Part shown: in pieces, positions 1-5,338 of the stretch
Numbering within the stretch: the stretch's first letter is position 1
Layout: each line of letters begins with the position of its first letter
Source of the DNA: Candidatus Bipolaricaulota bacterium
Lineage (GTDB): Bacteria > Bipolaricaulota > Bipolaricaulia > RBG-16-55-9
Length of the DNA stretch: 7,278 bases
Direction of reading: 5' to 3'
NCBI GenBank assembly: GCA_018609825.1
Contig: JAHEOA010000116.1
Span: forward strand, 1 to 7,278
Notes under the pieces: generated by a model
The model's database searches: none
The model's input: only the letters and a program-made list of their open reading frames with translations
Told to the model about the DNA's origin: nothing
Translations under genes and position numbers: made by a program

Positions 1-99
1 AACTACCTCAAGGCGAAATACGAGAAGATGGGGCATCACCTGCAACACCTCTTCACGGAGGCCCCCGTCGTTGATGGAGCCCATGGGAACGACGTATGA
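1..99 (+). CDS. ribBA: C-terminal end of GTP cyclohydrolase II / RibBA (partial)
   Basis: The frame is open from the first base to a TGA at 97-99, giving 32 residues. The peptide begins NYLKAKYEKMGHHL, which resembles the conserved tail of RibA/RibBA proteins (pattern YLxTKxxKMGHxL). GTP cyclohydrolase II opens the GTP ring in the first step of riboflavin synthesis. In RibBA it is fused to dihydroxybutanone-phosphate synthase, which makes the four-carbon partner used by lumazine synthase. The next gene is lumazine synthase and overlaps this one, as expected for a rib operon. Only the tail is visible, so I cannot tell whether this is fused RibBA or stand-alone RibA. The last 18 or so residues, after the GHHL motif, run past the usual end and are encoded partly by the overlap with ribH. 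Confidence 0.75.
   Translation, partial: NYLKAKYEKMGHHLQHLFTEAPVVDGAHGNDV
57..61 (+). promoter_or_regulatory. Ribosome binding site for ribH
   Basis: GGAGG lies inside the end of ribBA. It is 12 bases before ATG 74, 9 before TTG 71 and 21 before ATG 83, so it favours a start at 71-74 over the family-length start at 83. Confidence 0.55.
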
Positions 100-550
100 G
101 GGTCGCCTGGACGGCCGCGGCCTGAGGGTCGCGATCGCCGTCTCCCGCTTCAACAGCTCGATCACCCGATCCCTGCTTGAGGGCGCCCAGGGGCGCCTTG
201 CCCGTCTCGGCGTCGACCCCGACGCGATCGACGTCGTCTGGGTCCCCGGCGCGTTCGAGTTGCCCCAGGCGGCCCGGGCGTTGGGGGAGACCGGGCGCTA
301 CGACGGGGTGGTCGCTCTCGGCTGCGTCATCCGCGGGGAGACGCCGCACTTCGCCTACGTCTGTCAGTCCGTCACCGACGGCTTGACCCAGGCCGCGCTC
401 AACGGACAGGCGCCGCTCGTCTACGGCGTCCTGACGTGTGATACGCCGGGCCAAGCGCAGGCGCGCGCGGGCGTCAAGTCGAACAAGGGGGCCGAAGCCG
501 GGGAGAGCCTCGTCGAGTTGATTCGGGTATTGGCCTCGGTCAACGGATGA
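74..550 (+). CDS. ribH: 6,7-dimethyl-8-ribityllumazine synthase
   Basis: Lumazine synthase condenses 5-amino-6-ribitylaminouracil with dihydroxybutanone phosphate, the penultimate step of riboflavin synthesis. It is cytosolic and often assembles as a 60-subunit shell. Counting from ATG 74 (158 aa), visible family motifs are SRFN at 24-27, PGAFELP at 58-64, CVIRGETPHF at 84-93 with the likely catalytic His92, GVLTCDT at 118-124 and NKGAEAG at 137-143. In many homologues the fourth motif reads GVLTTDT, so Cys122 is a small variation. Length fits the family (about 155 aa). Starts at TTG 71, ATG 74 or ATG 83 are all possible. ATG 74 is chosen for its spacing from GGAGG 57-61, while ATG 83 would give the typical 155 residues. 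The gene overlaps the end of ribBA by 17-26 bases, implying translational coupling. Confidence 0.96.
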   Translation: MEPMGTTYEGRLDGRGLRVAIAVSRFNSSITRSLLEGAQGRLARLGVDPDAIDVVWVPGAFELPQAARALGETGRYDGVVALGCVIRGETPHFAYVCQSVTDGLTQAALNGQAPLVYGVLTCDTPGQAQARAGVKSNKGAEAGESLVELIRVLASVNG

Positions 551-608
551 TGAACAGATTAGCGGATGGAACGGTGCGGGCCCGTTGAGCGTCGTTCGCT
601 CATCCGTT
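542..608 (+). repeat. Inverted repeat around the ribH stop and following gap
   Basis: AACGGATGA at 542-550, which includes the ribH stop codon, is the exact reverse complement of TCATCCGTT at 600-608. The core CGGATG occurs again at 563-568, so the right arm has two possible partners. A separate hairpin, TGAGCG 586-591 with CGCTCA 597-602 and a 5-base loop, shares bases with the right arm and excludes the long pairing. No T-run follows, so this is not a standard intrinsic terminator. The 86-base gap at 551-636 contains no gene and no convincing promoter. Confidence 0.4.
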
Positions 609-636
609 CTCTAACCGTTGTCAGATTCCGGTCGCC

Positions 637-1551
637 ATGACCCTCCGAGCGAGGCTTCAGAACCCACAGCATCCCCTCATGACCTACACCTTCGTCTCTC
701 CGTCTCTGGACGCATCCCGAGCCGAGTTGGACGTCGTTGCGGATGCGCTTGGACGTGTGCTCGCATCGGCCCCGCTCGATGCGATCCACGTTCCGGACGC
801 TCGGCCCGATCCCCGCTCGCCCCGCTCGACCTTCGTGCCGAAGCTGGCGCCGCGGGCGTTTGCGCGGGCGATGGATCAGCGCTTGGAGACGTCCCCCGAT
901 TGGCTCCTCGATCGCTCCGTGGTGGATCATCACTGGGCGCACCAAGAACGCTGGTTCCGACGGACCATCGAAGACGAGGGGCGCCGTTCGTTCGTGTTGG
1001 TCGGCGGCGCCTCGCGGGAGTTCCGCTATCCGGGAGTGTCCGTCGTGGAGGCGTCCCGGCGCATGCGGGCGCTCTATGGAGATGAGGTCGTCCTGGCGGG
1101 GGTCGCCATTCCGACGCGAGAGCACGAAGTCGAGCGACTGATCGCCAAGACCGAGGCCGGAATCGAGCTCTTCGTCACGCAGATCCTCGGCGAGCCCGAC
1201 TCGACACGCCAGCTCCTGGTGGACTATCATCGCGCGTGCCGCGAGCGCGGCCTGCGGCCTCGGCCCCTGGTGCTGAGCGTCGCGCCCGTGGGCCAGCGTC
1301 GCGACGTGGATTTTCTCGAAGCGTGGGGGGTGCGGTTCGATCCGACGTGGCGACGGCGGTTGATGAGCAGCGCCCTGGGCATCGGTTGGCGATCGCTCGA
1401 GCTGGCCCTCGAGCTGCTGGACGACCTGATCGCCCTCGGGCCCTCGTCGACCCCACAGTCGACCCTCGGGATCAACGTCGAGCACGTGCGGCCGCGCAAC
1501 CTGGAGCTGTCGGGCGAGCTGCTGCGCGCGATCGCCGACAAATGGAGTTGA
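637..1551 (+). CDS. Methylenetetrahydrofolate reductase-like TIM-barrel protein (divergent)
   Basis: This 304-aa protein resembles the MetF / FAD-linked reductase superfamily, which reduces methylene-THF to methyl-THF for methionine synthesis. Supporting segments are VLVGGASREFRYPGVSVVEA at 120-139, KTEAGIELFVTQ at 171-182 (compare KxxAGAxFxxTQ of MetF, Gln182 kept) and LGINVEHV at 277-284, like the last barrel strand of MetF. By eye, Thr18 in TYTFVSPS falls where E. coli MetF has catalytic Glu28, and VGG at 122-124 replaces the flavin-contacting RGD. The reaction may therefore differ, and the name should be read as a fold-level call. ATG 637 is preferred because the LRARLQNPQHPL segment looks like the normal family N-terminus; ATG 679 would remove it. 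Neither start has a clear ribosome binding site. It lies between ribH and the wzz-like gene, 9 bases before the latter, so it may be the first gene of that operon. Confidence 0.72.
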   Translation: MTLRARLQNPQHPLMTYTFVSPSLDASRAELDVVADALGRVLASAPLDAIHVPDARPDPRSPRSTFVPKLAPRAFARAMDQRLETSPDWLLDRSVVDHHWAHQERWFRRTIEDEGRRSFVLVGGASREFRYPGVSVVEASRRMRALYGDEVVLAGVAIPTREHEVERLIAKTEAGIELFVTQILGEPDSTRQLLVDYHRACRERGLRPRPLVLSVAPVGQRRDVDFLEAWGVRFDPTWRRRLMSSALGIGWRSLELALELLDDLIALGPSSTPQSTLGINVEHVRPRNLELSGELLRAIADKWS

Positions 1552-1553
1552 GG
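1550..1553 (+). promoter_or_regulatory. Ribosome binding site for the wzz-like gene
   Basis: GAGG overlaps the stop codon of the preceding gene (TGA 1549-1551) and sits 7 bases before ATG 1561. This spacing supports that start. Confidence 0.5.
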
Positions 1554-1560
1554 ATCCGTC

Positions 1561-2544
1561 ATGGACGAATATGAGATCGACCTGCGCGACTACCTGATCG
1601 TCATCTGGGAGCGGAAGTGGATCATCGTCGGGGTCTTCGTCGCCGCGATCATCGCGGCTGCGGTCTATTCGTACACGCTCCCCGACGAGTATCGCGCTCA
1701 GGCGCTGTTGAGCTATCAGAGCTCTCCCGTCTCGAATGTGGCTCGCGAAGGTACGGGGAGTCTTGCGCTCGGCTTGCCCAACGCGAAGGGACTGATCTCC
1801 GTGATCGATTCGATGGGCAACGCGCAAGCCGAGACGCTGAACGGCTCCGACCTGATTCGGCTCCGCGTCTCGGGCACGTCGTCGCCGTCGGACCTGGAAG
1901 ACGGGCTTCAAGCGACGATCGCGTCCGTGCGCGAGTTCCTGGCCAACCAGATGGGGACCCAGGTCACTGAACGGCTCAGCACGCTGGGCGATGAGATCCA
2001 ATTTCTCCGAGATCAACGGTCGTCGCTGTTGGAACGGATCCGCCAGCGCGAGACCCAGCGGCTCCAGGCGCTGCAGGCCCAACGCGATCAAGTGGTCCAA
2101 CAGCTCGATCAGCTCATGGACGGGTCATCCGCCGATGGAACGTCCTCGCCCGGCCAAGCCACTCTTCTGGCCATGACCGCCCAGCTCCAAGTTCTGCAGG
2201 GCCAGATGGCCCGATTGGAGACGAGCTCGGACGCGCCTCAGCCCGAGGCCGGATCGGCCTATGAGCAACGTCTCGTCGAGCTTGAGACCCAGATCCAAGA
2301 GTTGGCGCTCGCGAAGCGACAATACGAACGGGTCCGGGACGCCGACTGGTCCCCGCTGTCGGTCGCGCAACCCCCCCAAAGCTCGGGCGCGCCCATCGGG
2401 CCGAATCGAGGGCTCAACGTCGCCATCGCGGGCGTGCTGGGGCTGTTCGTCGGGCTGCTCTTGGCGTTCTTCGTCCATTACCTGCAGAGCGAGCCCCTGA
2501 CCCGACGTGAGTCGGGTCAGCAACCGCCCGATTCGGCGTCATGA
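1561..2544 (+). CDS. Wzz-type polysaccharide chain-length determinant (polysaccharide co-polymerase)
   Basis: This 327-aa inner-membrane protein has the classic Wzz layout. A short cytoplasmic N-terminus (EYEIDLRDYLIVIWERKW) leads into a first membrane helix at about 20-38. A large extracytoplasmic domain follows, with predicted coiled-coil stretches at about 136-186 and 232-260 rich in Gln, Glu, Arg and Leu. A proline-rich segment (PPQSSGAPIGPN, 271-282) precedes the second membrane helix at about 284-305 and a short cytoplasmic tail. Wzz proteins set the length of O-antigen, capsule or exopolysaccharide chains made by the Wzy route. There is no Walker-motif tyrosine-kinase domain, so this is the short form rather than a Wzc-like one. 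The downstream GDP-mannose genes fit a role in a mannose-derived surface polysaccharide. Its end overlaps the next gene by ATGA (2541-2544). The exact polymer cannot be told from the sequence. Confidence 0.88.
   Translation: MDEYEIDLRDYLIVIWERKWIIVGVFVAAIIAAAVYSYTLPDEYRAQALLSYQSSPVSNVAREGTGSLALGLPNAKGLISVIDSMGNAQAETLNGSDLIRLRVSGTSSPSDLEDGLQATIASVREFLANQMGTQVTERLSTLGDEIQFLRDQRSSLLERIRQRETQRLQALQAQRDQVVQQLDQLMDGSSADGTSSPGQATLLAMTAQLQVLQGQMARLETSSDAPQPEAGSAYEQRLVELETQIQELALAKRQYERVRDADWSPLSVAQPPQSSGAPIGPNRGLNVAIAGVLGLFVGLLLAFFVHYLQSEPLTRRESGQQPPDSAS
2497..2520 (+). repeat. Perfect 10-bp hairpin with GTGA loop at the end of the wzz-like gene
   Basis: CTGACCCGAC at 2497-2506 and GTCGGGTCAG at 2511-2520 are exact reverse complements separated by GTGA. 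In RNA this loop fits the stable GNRA tetraloop class. The element lies within codons for about residues 313-320 of the wzz-like protein and ends 20 bases before the PGI/PMI start at 2541, which has no ribosome binding site of its own. No T-run follows, so it is not an intrinsic terminator. Processing, mRNA stability or control of coupled translation are possible roles. Confidence 0.7.
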
Positions 2545-3593
2545 TCGACCTGGACGATCGAGCGGCGCTGGCGCGGATCGATGCCGCGGACATGCGCGGG
2601 CTGCTTCGCGGATTTCCCGATCAGATCGGGGAAGCTTGGAGCCGGCGGGCGAGCGTTCCCGCGGTGAGTGATATGGAGCAGATCGTCGTCTGCGGCATGG
2701 GCGGGTCGGCCATGGGCGGCGACCTGCTCGCGACGCTGTTCGGCCAATGGGACGTGCCGATCGCCGTCTCCACGGTTCGGCATTATCTGTTGCCGCCCTG
2801 GGCCGACGAGCGCACGCTCGTGATCGCGGTCAGCTACAGCGGCAACACGGAAGAGACGCTCAGTTGCGCACAGCAGGCTCTGGATCGAGGTTGCGCGATG
2901 CTGGCGGTCACCTCGGGCGGGCGACTGGCCGAGCTGGCGCAAGCGAACGACGTTCCCCTGGTCAGCGTGCCGAGCGGCCAACCGCCGCGGGCGGCCTTGG
3001 GCCACCTGTTCGCTCCCGTGCTGCGCAGCTTGGCGCCCCACCTCAACCGGGACGTCGAGGCCGAGATGGACGAGGCGCTCGCCCTCCTGCGTTCACTCAG
3101 CAACGATCTTGACGAATCGCCCGGCGACGCGAACCGCGCCAAGCAGCTGGCCCACGAGCTGAGCGAGGGGATCCCGATCTGCTACGGCAGCGCCGGCCTC
3201 ACGGGCGTCGCGGCGCGGCGCTGGAAGACCCAGCTGAACGAGAACGCCAAGGTTCCGGCGTATTGGGACGTCGTCCCCGAGCTCAACCACAACGAGCTGA
3301 TGGGCTGGGCGAACGACGATCCGGCCGCGCACGGCGGGTATGTGCTGCTGCGCGACGCCGCCGAAGCGCCGGCGATCGCGCGTCGCTTCGCCATCAGCAA
3401 GGAATTGTTAACCGAGCGCGGACGCCGCGTTCGCGAGGTTGACGTAACCGGCGACAGCGTCCTGGCTCGGCTGCTGGGCCTGATCGTCCTGGGCGACTGG
3501 GTGAGCTACTATCGGGCGATGATTCAGGACGTGGATCCCACGCCCGTGGGGTTGATTGAGGCGTTCAAGCGCCGCATGGCGGAGGCGTCGTGA
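2541..3593 (+). CDS. Bifunctional phosphoglucose/phosphomannose isomerase
   Basis: This cytosolic enzyme interconverts glucose-6-P, fructose-6-P and mannose-6-P, feeding fructose-6-P into GDP-mannose synthesis. The 350-aa protein has two sugar-isomerase (SIS) domains. The first contains VVCGMGGSAMGGD (about 49-61), the phosphate-binding SYSGNTEET at 98-106 and the PPRAALG loop at 148-154. The second has NENAK at 233-237, PELNHNE at 246-252 and DPTPVGLIEAFKRR at 332-345. Glu234, His250 and Lys343 are the best candidates for the catalytic residues known in archaeal PGI/PMI enzymes; the 16-residue Glu-His spacing agrees with the Pyrobaculum enzyme as I recall it. Family length is usually 300-350 aa. 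The start overlaps the wzz-like stop as ATGA and lacks a Shine-Dalgarno sequence, so translation probably relies on coupling. The hairpin just upstream could affect that. Confidence 0.93.
   Translation: MIDLDDRAALARIDAADMRGLLRGFPDQIGEAWSRRASVPAVSDMEQIVVCGMGGSAMGGDLLATLFGQWDVPIAVSTVRHYLLPPWADERTLVIAVSYSGNTEETLSCAQQALDRGCAMLAVTSGGRLAELAQANDVPLVSVPSGQPPRAALGHLFAPVLRSLAPHLNRDVEAEMDEALALLRSLSNDLDESPGDANRAKQLAHELSEGIPICYGSAGLTGVAARRWKTQLNENAKVPAYWDVVPELNHNELMGWANDDPAAHGGYVLLRDAAEAPAIARRFAISKELLTERGRRVREVDVTGDSVLARLLGLIVLGDWVSYYRAMIQDVDPTPVGLIEAFKRRMAEAS
2613..2633 (+). repeat. Short hairpin inside the PGI/PMI 5' coding region
   Basis: TTTCCCGAT at 2613-2621 can pair with ATCGGGGAA at 2625-2633 across a CAG loop: nine pairs, one of them G-U. 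It lies within codons for residues 25-31 (FPDQIGE). It could be a by-product of GC-rich codon use. Confidence 0.3.
3581..3585 (+). promoter_or_regulatory. Ribosome binding site for manC
   Basis: GGAGG at the end of the PGI/PMI gene stands 9 bases before ATG 3595. It settles the manC start there rather than at the in-frame ATG 3556, which would add an arginine-rich stretch absent from the family. Confidence 0.75.
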
Positions 3594-3594
3594 C

Positions 3595-4662
3595 ATGAGC
3601 GAATTCCACGCGGTGGTCCTGGCGGGCGGGGGCGGCACGCGGTTCTGGCCGAAGAGCCGGCGCGATCACCCCAAACAGCTGTTGGACATCTTGGGGGAGA
3701 AGCCGCTCATCGCGTCGACGATCGATCGGTTGGCGGGGCTGTTCAAGCGCGATCAGCTCTGGGTCGTGACCCATCGGGATCAAGTTGCGGGCGTGCGCCG
3801 CCACGTCGATCTCGACGCGCAGCGGGTCCTGACCGAGCCGAGCTCGCGCAACACCGCCCCGGCTGTGGGGCTGGCGGCACTCCATCTCAAGCGTGTCTCG
3901 GGAGGCGATGCCGTCTTCGCCATGCTGCCGGCGGATCATTATGTCGCCGACGTCGATGGGTTCCTCAAGACGCTCATGATCGCCAAGGACGTGGCGGCTC
4001 AGGGGTATTTGACCACGATCGGCATCCGGCCGCGCTATCCGGAAACGGGCTATGGCTACATCGAGGTCGGCGAGTCGCTCGACGACCTCGACTATCCCGG
4101 CGTCCATCGGGTCGCGCGCTTTGTGGAAAAGCCCGATCGCCAGACGGCCGGTCAATATGTCGCCTCGGGGAACTACATGTGGAACGGCGGCATCTTCGTC
4201 TGGCGCGTGGGCACGTTGCTCGATGCGCTGCGGGACCACCTGCCTGAGGTCTACGAGGGGCTCATGGCGATCGAACAGTCCGAGTTCGAGCCCACCACGA
4301 TGGCCCGGGTTTATGAACAACTTCCCGATATCTCGATCGACTACGGGGTCATGGAGCGCGCGCAGAACCGCGCGGTCGTGTTGGGCGAGTTCGGCTGGAG
4401 CGACGTCGGCTCCTGGTCGGCGCTGGGTGAGCTTATCGAGGGCGACGAAAGCGGGAACGTGACCCAGGGCGAGGTCGTGGCGCTCGACTCGCGCGACTCG
4501 GTACTGGTGAGCGAGCGCGGTCTGTTGGCGACGATCGGGGTGCGCGACGTCGTCGTGGTGGCCACCGACGATGCCGTGCTCGTCTGCCCCAAGGAGCGAG
4601 CTCAGGACGTCAAGCGGATCGTCGAGGCGCTTGACGTCAGCGGCAAGGATGCCTTCCTCTGA
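3595..4662 (+). CDS. manC: Mannose-1-phosphate guanylyltransferase (GDP-mannose pyrophosphorylase)
   Basis: The enzyme joins GTP and mannose-1-phosphate to give GDP-mannose and pyrophosphate in the cytosol. From ATG 3595 it has 355 residues and the nucleotidyltransferase motifs in order: LAGGGGTRFWPKSR at 9-22, KQLL at 27-30, EPSSRNTAPA at 81-90, LPADHYV at 111-117, TGYGYIEVG at 151-159, FVEKPD at 176-181, NYMWNGGIFVW at 193-203, SIDYGVMERA at 247-256 and GWSDVGSW at 267-274. The length is that of the single-domain type; the C-terminal cupin-type phosphomannose isomerase domain of two-domain ManC/AlgA proteins is absent. That fits a separate isomerase being encoded just upstream. ATG 3595 is one base after the PGI/PMI stop and is preceded by GGAGG. 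The product is likely used for a mannose, fucose, rhamnose or similar GDP-sugar polymer. Confidence 0.95.
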   Translation: MSEFHAVVLAGGGGTRFWPKSRRDHPKQLLDILGEKPLIASTIDRLAGLFKRDQLWVVTHRDQVAGVRRHVDLDAQRVLTEPSSRNTAPAVGLAALHLKRVSGGDAVFAMLPADHYVADVDGFLKTLMIAKDVAAQGYLTTIGIRPRYPETGYGYIEVGESLDDLDYPGVHRVARFVEKPDRQTAGQYVASGNYMWNGGIFVWRVGTLLDALRDHLPEVYEGLMAIEQSEFEPTTMARVYEQLPDISIDYGVMERAQNRAVVLGEFGWSDVGSWSALGELIEGDESGNVTQGEVVALDSRDSVLVSERGLLATIGVRDVVVVATDDAVLVCPKERAQDVKRIVEALDVSGKDAFL

Positions 4663-4678
4663 GCCTCGTCCGAGCCCG

Positions 4679-4707
4679 TTGACATGCGACCTCGGCCCAA
4701 GTAGCCT
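4679..4707 (+). promoter_or_regulatory. Putative sigma70-type promoter for the first Uma2 gene
   Basis: TTGACA at 4679-4684, a perfect -35 consensus, is separated by exactly 17 bases from TAGCCT at 4702-4707, which keeps the TA...T positions of a -10 box. It lies in the 66-base gap after manC and would start transcription near 4714, at the GGAGG. It could also drive the downstream mutase. I saw no equally good match elsewhere in the window. Confidence 0.55.
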
Positions 4708-4713
4708 GCATTC

Positions 4714-4718
4714 GGAGG
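4714..4718 (+). promoter_or_regulatory. Ribosome binding site for the first Uma2 gene
   Basis: GGAGG lies 10 bases before ATG 4729 and fixes that start. Confidence 0.7.
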
Positions 4719-4728
4719 CGATCGTCTC

Positions 4729-5337
4729 ATGGCCCAACGCGCTGACGTGCCGACGATGCTGAGCTATGAGGAATTCCTTGAGTGGTGCGACGAGGACACG
4801 TGGGCCGAGTGGGTCGGAGGGCAGATTGTGATGGTCTCACCAGCGTCCGGTCGCCATCAGGACATTGCGGGGTTTTTAGAGACTCTGTTGCGGACGTTCG
4901 CGGAGGTCGATGCCGCCGGTGTGGTCTTGTCCGCCCCTTTTCAGATGAAGCTGGGCCCTGAGCTGTCGGGACGCGAACCGGATCTCCTCTTTGTCGCCCG
5001 AGACCGTGACCGCTTACTTAAGGAGAGCTTCCTGGACGGCCCCGCAGATCTCGTCGTGGAGATCATCTCGCCCGAAAGCCGCCTGCGCGACCGAGGCGAA
5101 AAGTTTGCGGAGTACGAGATGGCCGGCGTACGGGAGTATTGGCTCATCGATCCCGAAATGGAACGGGCCGACTTCTTCGTGCTGGGCGACGACGATCGCT
5201 ATGAGCGCCAACGCCCGGACGAGGACGGCGTATATCGCTCGACGGTTTTATCGGGATTCTGGATCGACGTCGCCTGGCTCTGGTCGGAGCCGTTGCCGCC
5301 GGTCATCGACACCCTCCGACGATTGGACCTCATCTGA
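4729..5337 (+). CDS. Uma2 family (DUF820) PD-(D/E)XK nuclease-like protein
   Basis: This complete 202-aa protein has the Uma2/DUF820 pattern: an N-terminal segment MLSYEEFLEWCDED (10-23), GREPDLLFVARD at 81-92, ADLVVEIISPES at 106-116, RLRDRGEKFAEYE at 118-130 and VREYWLIDP at 134-142. By comparison with the PD-(D/E)XK fold, Asp85 and Glu111 are likely metal ligands, with Lys125 a possible additional active-site residue. No core motif is missing. The cellular role of Uma2 proteins is not established; they occur in many copies in cyanobacteria, Planctomycetes and related groups. Here it separates manC from the mutase gene and has its own promoter-like sequence and GGAGG. Its stop is one base before the mutase start, so the two are probably translated together. 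Base composition looks lower in GC (about 58-67% in rows counted) than the mutase (68-75%), with AT-rich patches such as the run at 4873-4879, which hints at separate origin. Confidence 0.9.
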   Translation: MAQRADVPTMLSYEEFLEWCDEDTWAEWVGGQIVMVSPASGRHQDIAGFLETLLRTFAEVDAAGVVLSAPFQMKLGPELSGREPDLLFVARDRDRLLKESFLDGPADLVVEIISPESRLRDRGEKFAEYEMAGVREYWLIDPEMERADFFVLGDDDRYERQRPDEDGVYRSTVLSGFWIDVAWLWSEPLPPVIDTLRRLDLI

Positions 5338-5338
5338 C

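Noticed and set aside
586..602. Intrinsic terminator after ribH
   Set aside because: The 6-bp stem is not followed by a T-run, so it is recorded only as a hairpin.
585..617. Promoter for the MetF-like gene (TTGAGC with TAACCG)
   Set aside because: Spacing is about 21 bases and the -10 lacks the final T.
618..1085. 155-codon frame starting just upstream of the MetF-like gene
   Set aside because: It lies in another frame over a supported gene and has no recognisable content.
1434..1470. Repeated CCCTCGGG and GTCGACC strings
   Set aside because: Short repeats within codons of a GC-rich gene, with no sign of a mobile or regulatory unit.
1548..1575. Promoter-like TTGAGG and TATGAG around the wzz-like start
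   Set aside because: The -10 candidate lies inside the coding sequence downstream of ATG 1561 and would not yield a message containing the start.
559..2100. 513-codon open frame on the minus strand across the MetF-like and wzz-like genes
   Set aside because: It spans two well-supported plus-strand genes, its translation is Arg/His/Asp-rich with no family motif, and such mirror frames are common in GC-rich coding DNA.
3565..4737. 390-codon minus-strand frame opposite manC
   Set aside because: It mirrors manC and shows no recognisable motif.
4991..5338. Possible 116-residue N-terminal extension of the mutase
   Set aside because: The frame is open upstream but overlaps the Uma2 gene, is Arg/Ser-rich without homology, and the conserved family N-terminus begins just after ATG 5339.
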